From IMG/VR virus record IMGVR_UViG_3300006736_001109, positions 1-21,365 of that record: a stretch of 21,365 nt of DNA. One strand, given 5' to 3'. The stretch comes from a virus. This document shows, piece by piece, positions 6,495 through 15,694 of the stretch (the stretch's first letter is position 1; every line of letters begins with the position of its first letter). The position numbers and the translations under genes were made by a program. The notes beneath the pieces are model-generated. The model was given only the letters and a program-made list of their open reading frames with translations. It ran no database searches and was not told the origin of the DNA.

Positions 6495-7472
6495 CTACCA
6501 GCTATCATTCCAGTACCAACCCCATGACTCGTACAGCTTATCGTTAATGTTTCTAGTGTTCCACTCTCTGTTGTAACGACCTATCCCACCCATTATGACG
6601 TACCAGTTGTGGTTGTTGGGGTCTTCTATGGTTGATCGGTAACGAAGCCATGCCAAGTCACGGTTGTTTTGCGAGACTAAGCGTGAGTTCATAGAAGTTG
6701 GGCTTCCCGCAGCCAGTGGGATGTTCTTGGTATCTTCCTCCAGCCAACGCTTGAATTCTACGTGGCCGTCGATGAAGGAGACTACAGACCCACCGTTATG
6801 GTAAACACCGGGCCAGTCTTGCGAGAAGATTTCCTTATCCCCTGACTTCAGAGGCACAACCCTGAAGTTACCGCTGTTTATAGAGGCGGCTGGCATCTCG
6901 ATAAACGTGAATATCTGTGAGGGGGACGCCACATCTGCGTACTTATGGTACGTCTTATACTGTGTGTCGTGCATAAACGGCCAGCCTGACCACCCACCTA
7001 CGAAGACATTCATAGAGTAACTGCGAGGGCGAAGCTGCTGCTGTACGTTCGTACCACCATCCCCACTAACAGCCTCCCAACGGCCTGTCCACCTAACTGT
7101 TGACTTGTCACCGGGACAGCGGAATATCCGCATCCCCGTGTAAGGTTTCAGCGGAGACCAGAACAAAGCCCTGTCTGTCTGCGCCCACGTTGTCCAACCT
7201 GACGAGCCGCTCATCGAGTCAGCAACCCACGCCCAACGTGCTGACGGCTCATTGTGCCACGCACTTGCGTAAGGGAAACGATCATCATGGTCGCCAGCAA
7301 ACTCCTTAACAGCCATGTTCAACTGCTTATGGTTGGATAAACAAGCTGCCTGCCAACCTGTCTGCTTAGCAGAAGCCAGTGCCGGTAACAGTAAGGCGGC
7401 AAGTATCGCAATGATTGCAATTACAACCAGTAATTCAACCAGCGTAAAGCCGCGCTTTTTGCTAACAGACAC
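6495..7472 (-). CDS. Phage-encoded type II pseudopilin-like protein (H-X9-DG type)
   Basis: From GTG 7472 this is a 325-aa protein with a short basic leader SVSKKRG, then FTLVELLVVIAIIAILAALLLPALA. The prepilin peptidase site is G8/F9 and the conserved Glu is E13. This N-terminus is followed by the CLSN and KQL helix pattern of PulG-like proteins, an RCPGD box, and H225 with nine residues to D235-G236, exactly the H-X9-DG signature. Such proteins are abundant in Verrucomicrobiota, Planctomycetota and Lentisphaerota, so the gene was probably acquired from a host of that kind. The GTG start leaves 31 bases after the upstream gene; an ATG at 7574 would add a 34-residue non-signal tail overlapping the nuclease gene. 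The protein should enter the inner membrane and be processed by host prepilin peptidase. Its phage role is unknown. Confidence 0.85.
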   Translation of the reverse strand: MSVSKKRGFTLVELLVVIAIIAILAALLLPALASAKQTGWQAACLSNHKQLNMAVKEFAGDHDDRFPYASAWHNEPSARWAWVADSMSGSSGWTTWAQTDRALFWSPLKPYTGMRIFRCPGDKSTVRWTGRWEAVSGDGGTNVQQQLRPRSYSMNVFVGGWSGWPFMHDTQYKTYHKYADVASPSQIFTFIEMPAASINSGNFRVVPLKSGDKEIFSQDWPGVYHNGGSVVSFIDGHVEFKRWLEEDTKNIPLAAGSPTSMNSRLVSQNNRDLAWLRYRSTIEDPNNHNWYVIMGGIGRYNREWNTRNINDKLYESWGWYWNDSW

Positions 7473-7503
7473 ATCAGCAAAGCTACGGAGTAAAAACCTA
7501 CAG

Positions 7504-7941
7504 TCAAGAAGTTTTGTCCGTATCCAGTAAGTCCCAAGCGTTCTCGTAGACTGCGTACTTGCACTTTTTACCACCGTAAATCTTTGTGGTTATGCAGTTA
7601 ACTGTGTCGAAGGGCATCACCCAGAACTTGAGGCAGTCCAAGGCACAGCAGATAAAGTAGTCTACTGTGGATTTGTCGTACTTGGATTTCGTCTTGCAAC
7701 CGTGGTTGGTTTGAAATTGAAAGTTGGGGGTAGAGGAGTTTGCGTGTAAGACCAAACCCTGCGTGGTCTTTATTTGTATCCGCCAGATCTTATCACCCTT
7801 ACTGGCTAGAAGATCGAAGGAAGAGCTGTCACTTAGTGGGTGAGCTATGCCCCAGCCATGTTCGAGAAGTTTTTCTGCAACCAGAAACTCCCCTCGCTGT
7901 CCAATGGTTCTGCGATTCTTTGTTGGATCTGATTCTGGCAA
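7504..7941 (-). CDS. PD-(D/E)XK nuclease, PDDEXK_5-like
   Basis: This 145-aa protein has the layout of small PD-(D/E)XK endonucleases. A first helix carries the conserved Glu (RGEFLVAEKLLEHGW), an Asp follows in SSFDLLAS, and QIKTT provides the Q/ExK strand. This is the pattern of the PDDEXK_5 group, which includes group I intron homing endonucleases and resembles Holliday-junction resolvase folds. No intron is visible here. The start appears to be TTG 7941; the upstream ATG at 7964 is in a different frame. It lies between the giant virion gene and the pseudopilin gene, an accessory position. It could be a free-standing homing nuclease, a resolvase of replication intermediates or an anti-competitor nuclease. 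The fold is fairly sure; the role is not. Confidence 0.75.
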   Translation of the reverse strand: MPESDPTKNRRTIGQRGEFLVAEKLLEHGWGIAHPLSDSSSFDLLASKGDKIWRIQIKTTQGLVLHANSSTPNFQFQTNHGCKTKSKYDKSTVDYFICCALDCLKFWVMPFDTVNCITTKIYGGKKCKYAVYENAWDLLDTDKTS

Positions 7942-8005
7942 AGGCTAAGGTTTTGTCGTTTCATTCTTTTTCTACTTTAACTACTACTGTGTCAAGGTTT
8001 ATCTC

Positions 8006-11000
8006 TCAGTAACCCTTGGTCGCCAGAAAGTCTCGAACACTATCTTGAATCAACTTCTTACGAACTTGCGAGAAGCCTTCGTCCCTATACTCACGTAGCA
8101 TAATGTCACGCACGGCTTCTTCGCTCTTCGTCCGCGCAATAAAGTCTGCGAACCTACGGGCTTCCCTTAGTGAGTAGGCATCTGTTACGTTGGGAGAGAG
8201 CTTTTTGTGCTTGACGTAGCCCTGTTGGAGTAGGCGCTTGAACTTGTTCGGGTCTACGCCCTCCTTGGTTTGTGAACGTTTCCACGCACCCTCTAGGAAC
8301 GGCTTTAAGGTATCTTGCAGTTGCTCCACAGTTTCAGAGTTACGGAAAGCAGACGCAGGTGTTTTTTCGTACCTGTCAAGGTTCGCCATAAACCGTGAGC
8401 CGTGATCTCCACGATAGAGGCGTTTAAAGACCTTGAGGTCACGATTCATTTTTTCGCGCTCAAATTCAGAAGCCCTACCCCTAAACGTGCCTGTACTCAA
8501 AGCCTTATCTAAGGTCTGCGCAACCTCTGTGTGGGCCAAAGCTTGATTACGGGCAATACGTAGCGTCTGGTTAAGATTGGTCATTATGTCTTCCAAATAA
8601 CGCAGCGCGGAAGATGAGTCAGTTCCCGGAAGAGGCCATACATTTCCCGATCTCATGTAGGCCAGTGTTGACATCCCGAAACCCTTGTCAAAAACAAGAG
8701 CCTCCAAGGCTGGGAAAGTCACAAGAGAGAAGTCTTCCGCGCCGCTCTTGCCTGTATACATCCTGACAGCATCGTTGCCCAGCGCAGACAGTATACCAAA
8801 GTAACCACTCAGGTTAGCTAGGTGCATTGCGTGATAGATGAAGTCTTCCGCGCCAGATGGTGACTCCAGAACTTCTTCAAGCGATGGCTCGTAGCTTTCT
8901 TTGGCATTCATCATCTTGCCAACCTCGTTGAGCGCAACGCCGGTAACAGCACCACCAAGCGTAGCCTTGATGAGCGGTCTAAAATCTCTTTTGCCGTAGG
9001 TTTTCTTGTCAAGGATGGGGAGTATTATATCCTTCATATAACGGTTGTACTTCTCCACAGACCATCTAGACAAAGACAGGACATAGCTGCCCTTGCCTCG
9101 GATCATCGTAGACGGCACACCACGAACACCGTACGTCCCTTGATTGATCTCTACCCAAGCTGTCGCAAGTTTATGAAGATCGCCTTCCGTAACTTCCGTG
9201 GGATTCTTCCTAAGCTTAATGGTATCAACATCTGCAAACCGCCCCATCGTTGTAAGTATACGCTGCACATGGGGGTCTTTGGACGAGCTGTTAAGGTAGC
9301 TACGCATCAACAACTTTCCTAAGCTAAACTGTATTGCCCGTGTGCCTTTTTCGAACAGCTCGCGACCTGACCACTTCTGCGAGAAATCGGCCACGGTAGA
9401 AAAGGAATCTGCTACACGATCTGCGCTGTCCATTGCGAACTCGATAGAGGAAAACTTGTTACGGTTTGCACCGTGTCGATGGCTTTGTTTCCACGCATCC
9501 CCAAAGTGCGTTACCGCCTTGAGCATCAAAGGATAGTCCTGTAGCCTCATGTAATGGGAAGCTTTCTCGAAAGCGGTAACAAAATCACGCGCACCAGAAT
9601 AAAGGCCAAGCCAGTTTGCAGTTACCATCCGGTTGGCTCTCATAACAAACAAATCCATATCGCTATGAAAACCGGCGTGAACCTCGTCCAAGTTGTTAAA
9701 GGTTTTCTGAGCGCGGTTGGCGTAGTCTACATCTACGTCATCACCAAAAATTTCCTTTAGCGTTGGTGTCGTTGCTTCCCTCTCTCCAACTTTACGGTGT
9801 GTATACGTACCCATCTGATCGGGAAGATCGCGTATCGCTCTTACGATGTTGTCACTCTCTATTTGGGTATACCACGCCATATCCTTGGCGAAACGCCCAG
9901 CATACCTTTGCGCCCGTATGAACGGGTCAGGGTCTACCAAGTCTAAAGGCATACTCAAACCCTCTGCCTTTCTTAACGCCTGGAATTTTGACGCACCAGC
10001 AAGGCTTTTAGTTTCTCCACCAACTGTCGTATAACTGTCCTTGTTGCTGATAACTGCGACATACTCAGAAAGCATATCACGCAATTCATTCTCGGTAGCC
10101 GTAGACTCTTCTCCCCAGTGTTTGATTATTTTTTCCTGTAAATCCTTCCCCTCTTTTGTGTGAGACTTTTTCCGAAGAATTGATGAGGCATCACGACTTA
10201 ACATATACGGATCATAGTTCTTATTCACATGATCTGGGTCGTCACTAACTTTTACCCAACGCTTTTTTCTCCAGACTAACGGCCCGTTGGCCGCGTGTTC
10301 CAAGCGTGTCTCCGAGAAGAACCTATCAAGTGACTCGTTGGCTGCGTGAAGCTTGCCTGTGATTTGCGGCTCAAGCTTGTCGAGTTTTTCCTTTAACTTA
10401 GCAAACTCTGGAGTGTCGGAAAAGTCGCGCCTTTCTCGTCCTTTGACCATACGACGCAAAGTTCTGTATTCTCCAAGTAACAGCACATCTGCTTTGTTTA
10501 AACCTAAAGTCTGCATCTCCATAATCAGAGGCTCTGCGAATCTGCCGATATAACGCTTCTCCACCATTTCCAACCTGTTGTGCGCGTCCCTAATATACAA
10601 AGCCTGCTTCTTGGTGGCATCTGTAATATCAGCATTCACCAAACCTTTGAACGGCCTTACCAACAGTTGATCTGTCTCTGCTATGGAGTATTGAAGCTTC
10701 TGAAACCACCAACGGGGGTCAACAAGCATCGTATACTCTTTGCCCTCGAAGGGTGAAAGTATGCGCCGCTCAGGATCGAAAGCTCCTACGTCTGTGAGAA
10801 ACTTGTCGAAGGTTTCCGCCATGTGCTTGGCTCGATCACGGCTGGAGGCGAAGAGTGCGGCCTCATCAGCAGAAAGCGTACGTTCACCACCACGGGCTGC
10901 TTGGAACTTTATGCTTTCCCTGCGGCTAAAGCGTTTGCTGAGCGGTATAACCTTGTTGGTCTCTGAGTCACGAACCACAGGATCAGCGGATTTAATCTGG

Positions 11001-14000
11001 TTACTTTTGTAGACAATGTAGGTATCACGAAGCTTGGGATTTTCTACCTCATGCCTATTCCGATACAAAATAGAATCAAATCCGTGTCGGTCTAGCAACA
11101 AGGCAATTTGTTGCGTTTGTTCTGTCTTAGTTAATACCCTCCATCTACCACCGGCCTCCAAACGCTTTAGGTCGTTTTTCAAGGCAGCTTGCCGATTCAT
11201 GTGGTCGTGCCAACTTGCAGGTGCGGCTTCACCAGAAGGTAATCGGTTGACCTCTCCACGCTGAGTTAGCCAAGCATTGCTCTCAGCAGTTTGCCCTGAA
11301 TGAAATTGCATCAACACATCTGTCCGCGCAGGGAAAGGTCGTCCAGTTTCGTGTGTTAAGTCCAGCGTTTGTATAAGACCCTTTATACCCCACGCGCCGG
11401 GATCATCACCAACAACGGCTGGGTTTTCAGCCTTAACGTAAACATTAAGTACGTTGCTATCAAGCGACTCCGCACGTGCAGCGATAGATTCTGGTGTGCT
11501 GGGTAGGTCGCCCATCATACTTGATACGTCCACACGCTTTCCTGAAATACCTTCAGCAACCTTGGGGTCTGCGGTAATGTGAAAGCCTAGTTCGGACGCG
11601 CCTTCTGCTACATACTTTTGAGTAACAGAGTCTAGGTGCAATTTGTCTTGCCAAGGTGGAATTCCACCAACACCAGTACCAACCTTCTCAGGATCAAAAA
11701 CCTCAAACTTTCCTTTTGTACCATGATACCCCCGAACCTTATAACCGCCAAGCTCCGCAGCCTGCGCCGTCAAGGCTCGCAACGCCTGCATATCATCGGT
11801 AGAAAGTGCGCGTTCGTACGCTGCGTCCACCTTCTGAAACTTGGCCTTGTCGATTCCCTCAGTGTCCTGCAAAAGCTTGTCTATCATGCGACTTGCAGGT
11901 GCGCCACTTTCTGCAGTTCCCGGCTCGTCTTTAATACCCAATTGACGCTTTACGCCCGCCATTAACTCAAGGCCCTCCTCCTTGGAAACTACCTCTTCCC
12001 CCCTTGAGTTGAAGCGTTTCTTGGCTTCCTGAAATTCCAACTCTTTCCAAGGATCGCCACCAGCACGTTTCTCATAATAAGCATCGTCCCGTCTGATAGG
12101 TCTCCCGGCCCTTACATCCTCCAATACCCCCTGCTTTAGCTCTGCCGTATCTTGCGTACCATAAAGATGTTTGGCAAAACCTGCAACCATGTCATCATTG
12201 AACATGAACGGCATATCATGCTCGTACTTGAGAAGCATATAGTTCTTTAGCTGTTTATCTGTCAGCCTGAAACCGAGCCTGTCTTTCCAGCGTACCTTGA
12301 GTTCTCCCACCAGCTTCGTAAACTTGTGCTGATTACGGGTTTCGACTTTTTGGGTCATCGCTCTGCCCAAGAACTCGACAGCTCTTTCTTCTTCAGCAAA
12401 AAGTTCCAGAAAATCTTGGCGTAGTTTCTGATCTCTCGGATTAGACGAATACTGTAAGTCATCCAACCAGTTGTGGAAACCTTCGTGGGCTATGGTGTCT
12501 TTCGACATACGCCGAGGATCGACAGTTACGGTTCGTCTGTCGTAAGCAGCAAACCCACCGGCTAGTCCGCCATCTGGATGGTCGATGCTTCTGAGAGCGG
12601 CTGCCAAGTTGAAACCTCTGACCAAGGCAAGCCTATTCAGTATATCTATAACTTCCGTGTCTAGTGGTTTTAGCTTTCTTACTGGTTTACCTGTAGCCAT
12701 GCGCCTTTCTTTTTCCAGCTCTCTTCTAGCTTCACCAATCTTCTTCCGCATACCTACGGCATGATCGTGGAATGCCTTTTGTATTTTAGCGGCTTCAGGC
12801 TTACTTACAAATTGCCAACCTACACTACCATCTTTGTGTGGTACGGCCTTTTGCACGCGGCCATTTGCCAAGACTCTTACAGGATCAGTGAGCCAAACAC
12901 CCAACCTGTCTATCAACGGCTCGCCTTCACTATCTACAACATTCTTGCTGGCTTCTCTTGGAACCTCGGCTGCCTTGACAGTCCTAGGTTTGCCAGTAAC
13001 AGGGTCTGTAATCTTCGCAGGTTTGGCTGCACTAGAGAACAGCTTTAGTATGGCCCTCTCATGCCCCTTGCTAACACCCGCGTCCAGCACCTTGTCTGCT
13101 TTATCTATCTTTTTCTGCGCTTTGTTTATCGCAGTTTGTGCCTGCTTTTTTTCTCTGGCTGAATAGAATACCCCACCCCGGTCAGCAAGCTTGCGCTTGG
13201 CAACTGCTAGTTCCTGTACACCCTCTGCGCGTTGGCCAAGTGCCTGTTGCTTGGCAGCCTCCGATGCACCATAAACTTCACGATACCTCTCTGGGGATAC
13301 CTTTTGTGCAGCAGCAACCTCGTCTGCTGTCAAAGGCACAGCCCCTATATCTGGTCGCTCCATAGACCTAGCGGCTGGCCCCGGTTCAGCAGGGTCTATA
13401 AAACCAGTACCTCTTGTCTGGTGCAGCTTCCACCCCGATGCATCCTTCTGCCATAAATCAACCTTGCCGGTAACCTGTGCTTCAATAGCGGCAACAAGGT
13501 CTGTATCTGTAGGAGTTGATGCGTCCTCTATCGCGCCAACCTTACGCCCTATGTCGCTTTCGTAAATCTTGCCCCGGCTGAATACGCTTGTGTAGCCTAC
13601 GTCACCTATCTGGTCTCTGAGCGTGGACAAAGCTGGTATAGGTTCACGCCACGGGTTAAACATTGTGTTAGGATCGCGACCTTTGGCTGTGGCTCTTTTT
13701 TCACCTCTTTCAACAAGCTTGGCTAGTCCGGGTGGCTTGAACGTAGGCCGTTGTAAGCCTGCGCCGATACCAGCCGCGATGGCTAGTCTACTAGGATCGA
13801 AGTCTCCGTGATAAGCTTGAAAACCTCCCTCGATGGCTGTGTCAAAAGTCGCGCCGAGTGCCATCTCTTTTAGTGCTTGGCTTTCTCCCGGTGCAACTCT
13901 TCCTAACGGTGATTCAAAACGAAGCTTAGACTGTGCTGGGCCTGCTAATCCAGAACGAGTTGTAAAGCTAGTTGGTGTTGGAACATCTGCCTTATGAAGC

Positions 14001-14560
14001 CCCTTGCCCCAACGAAGTCTACCTGTTGCTGCCTGCCCCAGCCCTTTTACACCTTTGACCAGTTGCGTTGGCGAAGGTCTGAAAGCTAACGTCGATGGAA
14101 GCATCGAACCAGCAAAGGCGTAGTTGGGATTTGCCATATACGCCTCTTGCCGTTTCCTGTCCAGCGCGGCCTGCTGCTCGTCAGTAAGAAAAACTTCCTC
14201 ACCAATATCCTGCGCGAAGCTACCAGTCAAAGAACCAATAATACCAGCACCGCCCATAAGAGCTAATCCGGGCCAGAAGCCTACGCCAGTGCTTGCCAGA
14301 TAACCACCAGCACCCATCATAAAAGTAGCTGCTCCTACACCTGAACCAGCGTGTTCCCCAGCGGCTGTCAACATTGATTCACGGCCACTTATATGCTCGT
14401 TTAGATACTCTTCAAGATCCTCTTCAGGTATTGCGGCATACAAATTAGGATCGTAACCCATATCACGTAGCTTGGCGTCCAGAAGTAAATTAGACCCCGT
14501 TTGGTAACGGCTTTCAAGAAGTTTGCTAGGCCTCCTGTCAACTATGTGTAGTTGAGGCAT
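8006..14560 (-). CDS. Giant internal virion/ejection protein with metallopeptidase and ART-like domains
   Basis: This 2184-aa protein is the largest gene. Residues 71-116 form a glycine-rich hydrophobic region suited to membrane insertion. Residues of about 415-520 are coiled-coil-like. H692-E-G-F-H696, followed by EERAVEF, makes an HExxH zinc metallopeptidase-like site. From about 940 to 1190 there is a polyvalent-type ADP-ribosyltransferase-like domain: YHGTKG (945-950), GFHITADPKVAEG (from 992), FDSILYRN (about 1161) and a closing KSNQIKSAD. It is followed by the linker PLSKRF (from 1206) that often ends such domains in phage polyvalent proteins. The remaining ~950 residues are helix-rich, like large polyvalent-associated and T7 gp16-type internal core proteins. 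Its position after tail and internal-virion genes supports packaging in the particle and ejection with DNA. Enzymatic activities are inferred from motifs only. Confidence 0.8.
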   Translation of the reverse strand: MPQLHIVDRRPSKLLESRYQTGSNLLLDAKLRDMGYDPNLYAAIPEEDLEEYLNEHISGRESMLTAAGEHAGSGVGAATFMMGAGGYLASTGVGFWPGLALMGGAGIIGSLTGSFAQDIGEEVFLTDEQQAALDRKRQEAYMANPNYAFAGSMLPSTLAFRPSPTQLVKGVKGLGQAATGRLRWGKGLHKADVPTPTSFTTRSGLAGPAQSKLRFESPLGRVAPGESQALKEMALGATFDTAIEGGFQAYHGDFDPSRLAIAAGIGAGLQRPTFKPPGLAKLVERGEKRATAKGRDPNTMFNPWREPIPALSTLRDQIGDVGYTSVFSRGKIYESDIGRKVGAIEDASTPTDTDLVAAIEAQVTGKVDLWQKDASGWKLHQTRGTGFIDPAEPGPAARSMERPDIGAVPLTADEVAAAQKVSPERYREVYGASEAAKQQALGQRAEGVQELAVAKRKLADRGGVFYSAREKKQAQTAINKAQKKIDKADKVLDAGVSKGHERAILKLFSSAAKPAKITDPVTGKPRTVKAAEVPREASKNVVDSEGEPLIDRLGVWLTDPVRVLANGRVQKAVPHKDGSVGWQFVSKPEAAKIQKAFHDHAVGMRKKIGEARRELEKERRMATGKPVRKLKPLDTEVIDILNRLALVRGFNLAAALRSIDHPDGGLAGGFAAYDRRTVTVDPRRMSKDTIAHEGFHNWLDDLQYSSNPRDQKLRQDFLELFAEEERAVEFLGRAMTQKVETRNQHKFTKLVGELKVRWKDRLGFRLTDKQLKNYMLLKYEHDMPFMFNDDMVAGFAKHLYGTQDTAELKQGVLEDVRAGRPIRRDDAYYEKRAGGDPWKELEFQEAKKRFNSRGEEVVSKEEGLELMAGVKRQLGIKDEPGTAESGAPASRMIDKLLQDTEGIDKAKFQKVDAAYERALSTDDMQALRALTAQAAELGGYKVRGYHGTKGKFEVFDPEKVGTGVGGIPPWQDKLHLDSVTQKYVAEGASELGFHITADPKVAEGISGKRVDVSSMMGDLPSTPESIAARAESLDSNVLNVYVKAENPAVVGDDPGAWGIKGLIQTLDLTHETGRPFPARTDVLMQFHSGQTAESNAWLTQRGEVNRLPSGEAAPASWHDHMNRQAALKNDLKRLEAGGRWRVLTKTEQTQQIALLLDRHGFDSILYRNRHEVENPKLRDTYIVYKSNQIKSADPVVRDSETNKVIPLSKRFSRRESIKFQAARGGERTLSADEAALFASSRDRAKHMAETFDKFLTDVGAFDPERRILSPFEGKEYTMLVDPRWWFQKLQYSIAETDQLLVRPFKGLVNADITDATKKQALYIRDAHNRLEMVEKRYIGRFAEPLIMEMQTLGLNKADVLLLGEYRTLRRMVKGRERRDFSDTPEFAKLKEKLDKLEPQITGKLHAANESLDRFFSETRLEHAANGPLVWRKKRWVKVSDDPDHVNKNYDPYMLSRDASSILRKKSHTKEGKDLQEKIIKHWGEESTATENELRDMLSEYVAVISNKDSYTTVGGETKSLAGASKFQALRKAEGLSMPLDLVDPDPFIRAQRYAGRFAKDMAWYTQIESDNIVRAIRDLPDQMGTYTHRKVGEREATTPTLKEIFGDDVDVDYANRAQKTFNNLDEVHAGFHSDMDLFVMRANRMVTANWLGLYSGARDFVTAFEKASHYMRLQDYPLMLKAVTHFGDAWKQSHRHGANRNKFSSIEFAMDSADRVADSFSTVADFSQKWSGRELFEKGTRAIQFSLGKLLMRSYLNSSSKDPHVQRILTTMGRFADVDTIKLRKNPTEVTEGDLHKLATAWVEINQGTYGVRGVPSTMIRGKGSYVLSLSRWSVEKYNRYMKDIILPILDKKTYGKRDFRPLIKATLGGAVTGVALNEVGKMMNAKESYEPSLEEVLESPSGAEDFIYHAMHLANLSGYFGILSALGNDAVRMYTGKSGAEDFSLVTFPALEALVFDKGFGMSTLAYMRSGNVWPLPGTDSSSALRYLEDIMTNLNQTLRIARNQALAHTEVAQTLDKALSTGTFRGRASEFEREKMNRDLKVFKRLYRGDHGSRFMANLDRYEKTPASAFRNSETVEQLQDTLKPFLEGAWKRSQTKEGVDPNKFKRLLQQGYVKHKKLSPNVTDAYSLREARRFADFIARTKSEEAVRDIMLREYRDEGFSQVRKKLIQDSVRDFLATKGY

Positions 14561-14563
14561 CGT

Positions 14564-15682
14564 TTATGGAAATCTTCTGCTTGGATTAACTGGTGCGTTT
14601 GTGTTACCCCAGTTAAATGTCCTGTTGGGATCCCAGCCTGAGCTGCTTCCTCTTCCTCCTCCTCCGCCGCTTCCGTCTCCAAATGGATTAAATGGCGGAG
14701 TATAAGACTCTGCCCTAATCTTGGCAGCTTCCGCTTGCATCAACATAGCCTTCAACTGACCAAGCTTTAACCGCTGCTCTTCCCGCTGAGGCCCACCCAA
14801 ACGCAGAAACTCCCGTCCCTCGGCTGTATTAACAAGCCACGATTCAAGAGACTCAATCGCCACGATTTCCTGTTTCTTGGTAGCTATACTCGCATCAGCT
14901 TCCGTTTGCATCAGTTTTTCACCCACCTTTTGGGATACGGCAAGACGGTGTGTGTCCAACAATGTTTTAAGCTCCAAGCCCAAGACTTGACTGTCAGCCA
15001 CCCTCTTTGCGTAATCACTGGGGAGATTTATGTGTACCTGCTTGGCTAAATCGTCAGCGCGTCTTTTGGTCTCCACATCTATCTGGCCTGTTACAGTCTT
15101 TTGTTGCGCCTGCTTCAACGCCTCAGCCTGTGTCAAAGACGGGGTTATGTTACGCTGCAACACAGCAAGTTCTGCCTTTTGACGATCAGTTATTTGTGGT
15201 GGCGCGGTTTTTGCGTACTCTTCTGCAGACCTATACATCATAGATGGGCCTGTTCCTTGTGCTTGATCCGCAGCAAACCGTTGCCGTGGCGTAGTTGTAG
15301 GCAAACCTCCCAAACGCTGCCGAGTCTCTTCGTCTGCAATCTGTCTCGCCCTATTCTGCCGTATAAGCTGATTAGCAAAGTCTTGTTCTTGGTTAAACTT
15401 CTCTACAGCAGCAGCCCGTCTTGCACCCTCGCTACGCTGCCGCATAAGATCATTCATCTTACGCTGCTGCTCAGGCTTTATCGCAGCACGTATAGCAGTT
15501 AAATCTTCCCTACGCTGGCGACCACTACCGTAACCAAACGGAGACACCTTACGCTGCTGCGGGACATACGCACCTTGAGCGCGTAACTCCTCCATTAACC
15601 TACGCTCCTCTTCGTCGAGAGGTCTGCCCTCATAAAAGGGGCTTGCTATCTGACCCAATAAGTTTGAAAAATTGTTTGCCAT
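14564..15682 (-). CDS. Glutamine/arginine-rich internal virion-type protein
   Basis: From ATG 15682 this is a 372-aa protein (MANNFSN...). An in-frame ATG at 15703 would add seven residues, but AAGGA at 15690-15694 is correctly placed for the inner ATG. The protein is hydrophilic and helical, rich in Q, R, E and A for about 300 residues. It ends in a glycine/serine-rich tail (GDGSGGGGGRGSSSG) and a short proline/asparagine end. It has no signal peptide or membrane span. Such composition and its place immediately upstream of the giant ejected protein resemble the internal core proteins (gp14/gp15-type) of podoviruses. Sequence similarity to a named family is not evident, so function rests on context. 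Confidence 0.68.
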   Translation of the reverse strand: MANNFSNLLGQIASPFYEGRPLDEEERRLMEELRAQGAYVPQQRKVSPFGYGSGRQRREDLTAIRAAIKPEQQRKMNDLMRQRSEGARRAAAVEKFNQEQDFANQLIRQNRARQIADEETRQRLGGLPTTTPRQRFAADQAQGTGPSMMYRSAEEYAKTAPPQITDRQKAELAVLQRNITPSLTQAEALKQAQQKTVTGQIDVETKRRADDLAKQVHINLPSDYAKRVADSQVLGLELKTLLDTHRLAVSQKVGEKLMQTEADASIATKKQEIVAIESLESWLVNTAEGREFLRLGGPQREEQRLKLGQLKAMLMQAEAAKIRAESYTPPFNPFGDGSGGGGGRGSSSGWDPNRTFNWGNTNAPVNPSRRFP

Positions 15683-15689
15683 TTTATAG

Positions 15690-15694
15690 TCCTT
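15690..15694 (-). promoter_or_regulatory. Ribosome binding site (AAGGA) overlapping the upstream stop
   Basis: On the minus strand AAGGA stands 7 bases before ATG 15682, and its two A residues belong to the TAA stop of the 308-aa gene. It decides the inner start of the 372-aa gene. The same stop-embedded arrangement (TAAGGAG) occurs before the 308-aa gene at 16628-16633. Confidence 0.65.

Noticed and set aside
6478-6505. AGCTG/CAGCT with an inner TAGGCCTA as a bidirectional terminator
   Set aside because: The outer stem is only 5 bp and no T-run follows on either strand.
7473-7574. 34-residue N-terminal extension of the pseudopilin from ATG 7574
   Set aside because: It would overlap the nuclease gene by 71 bases and place an unsuitable tail before the prepilin signal, whose normal leader is short and basic.
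7969-7995. TTGACA on the minus strand (7990-7995) with TAGAAA 15 bases downstream, as a promoter for the nuclease and pseudopilin genes
   Set aside because: The spacing is too short and the -10 box is poor. The genes could be reached by read-through from the giant virion gene. Kept only as a possibility.
12761-13166. Plus-strand open frames of 95-110 codons opposite the giant virion gene
   Set aside because: They are antisense shadows of a continuous 2184-codon gene, with unlikely amino acid composition and no recognisable motifs.
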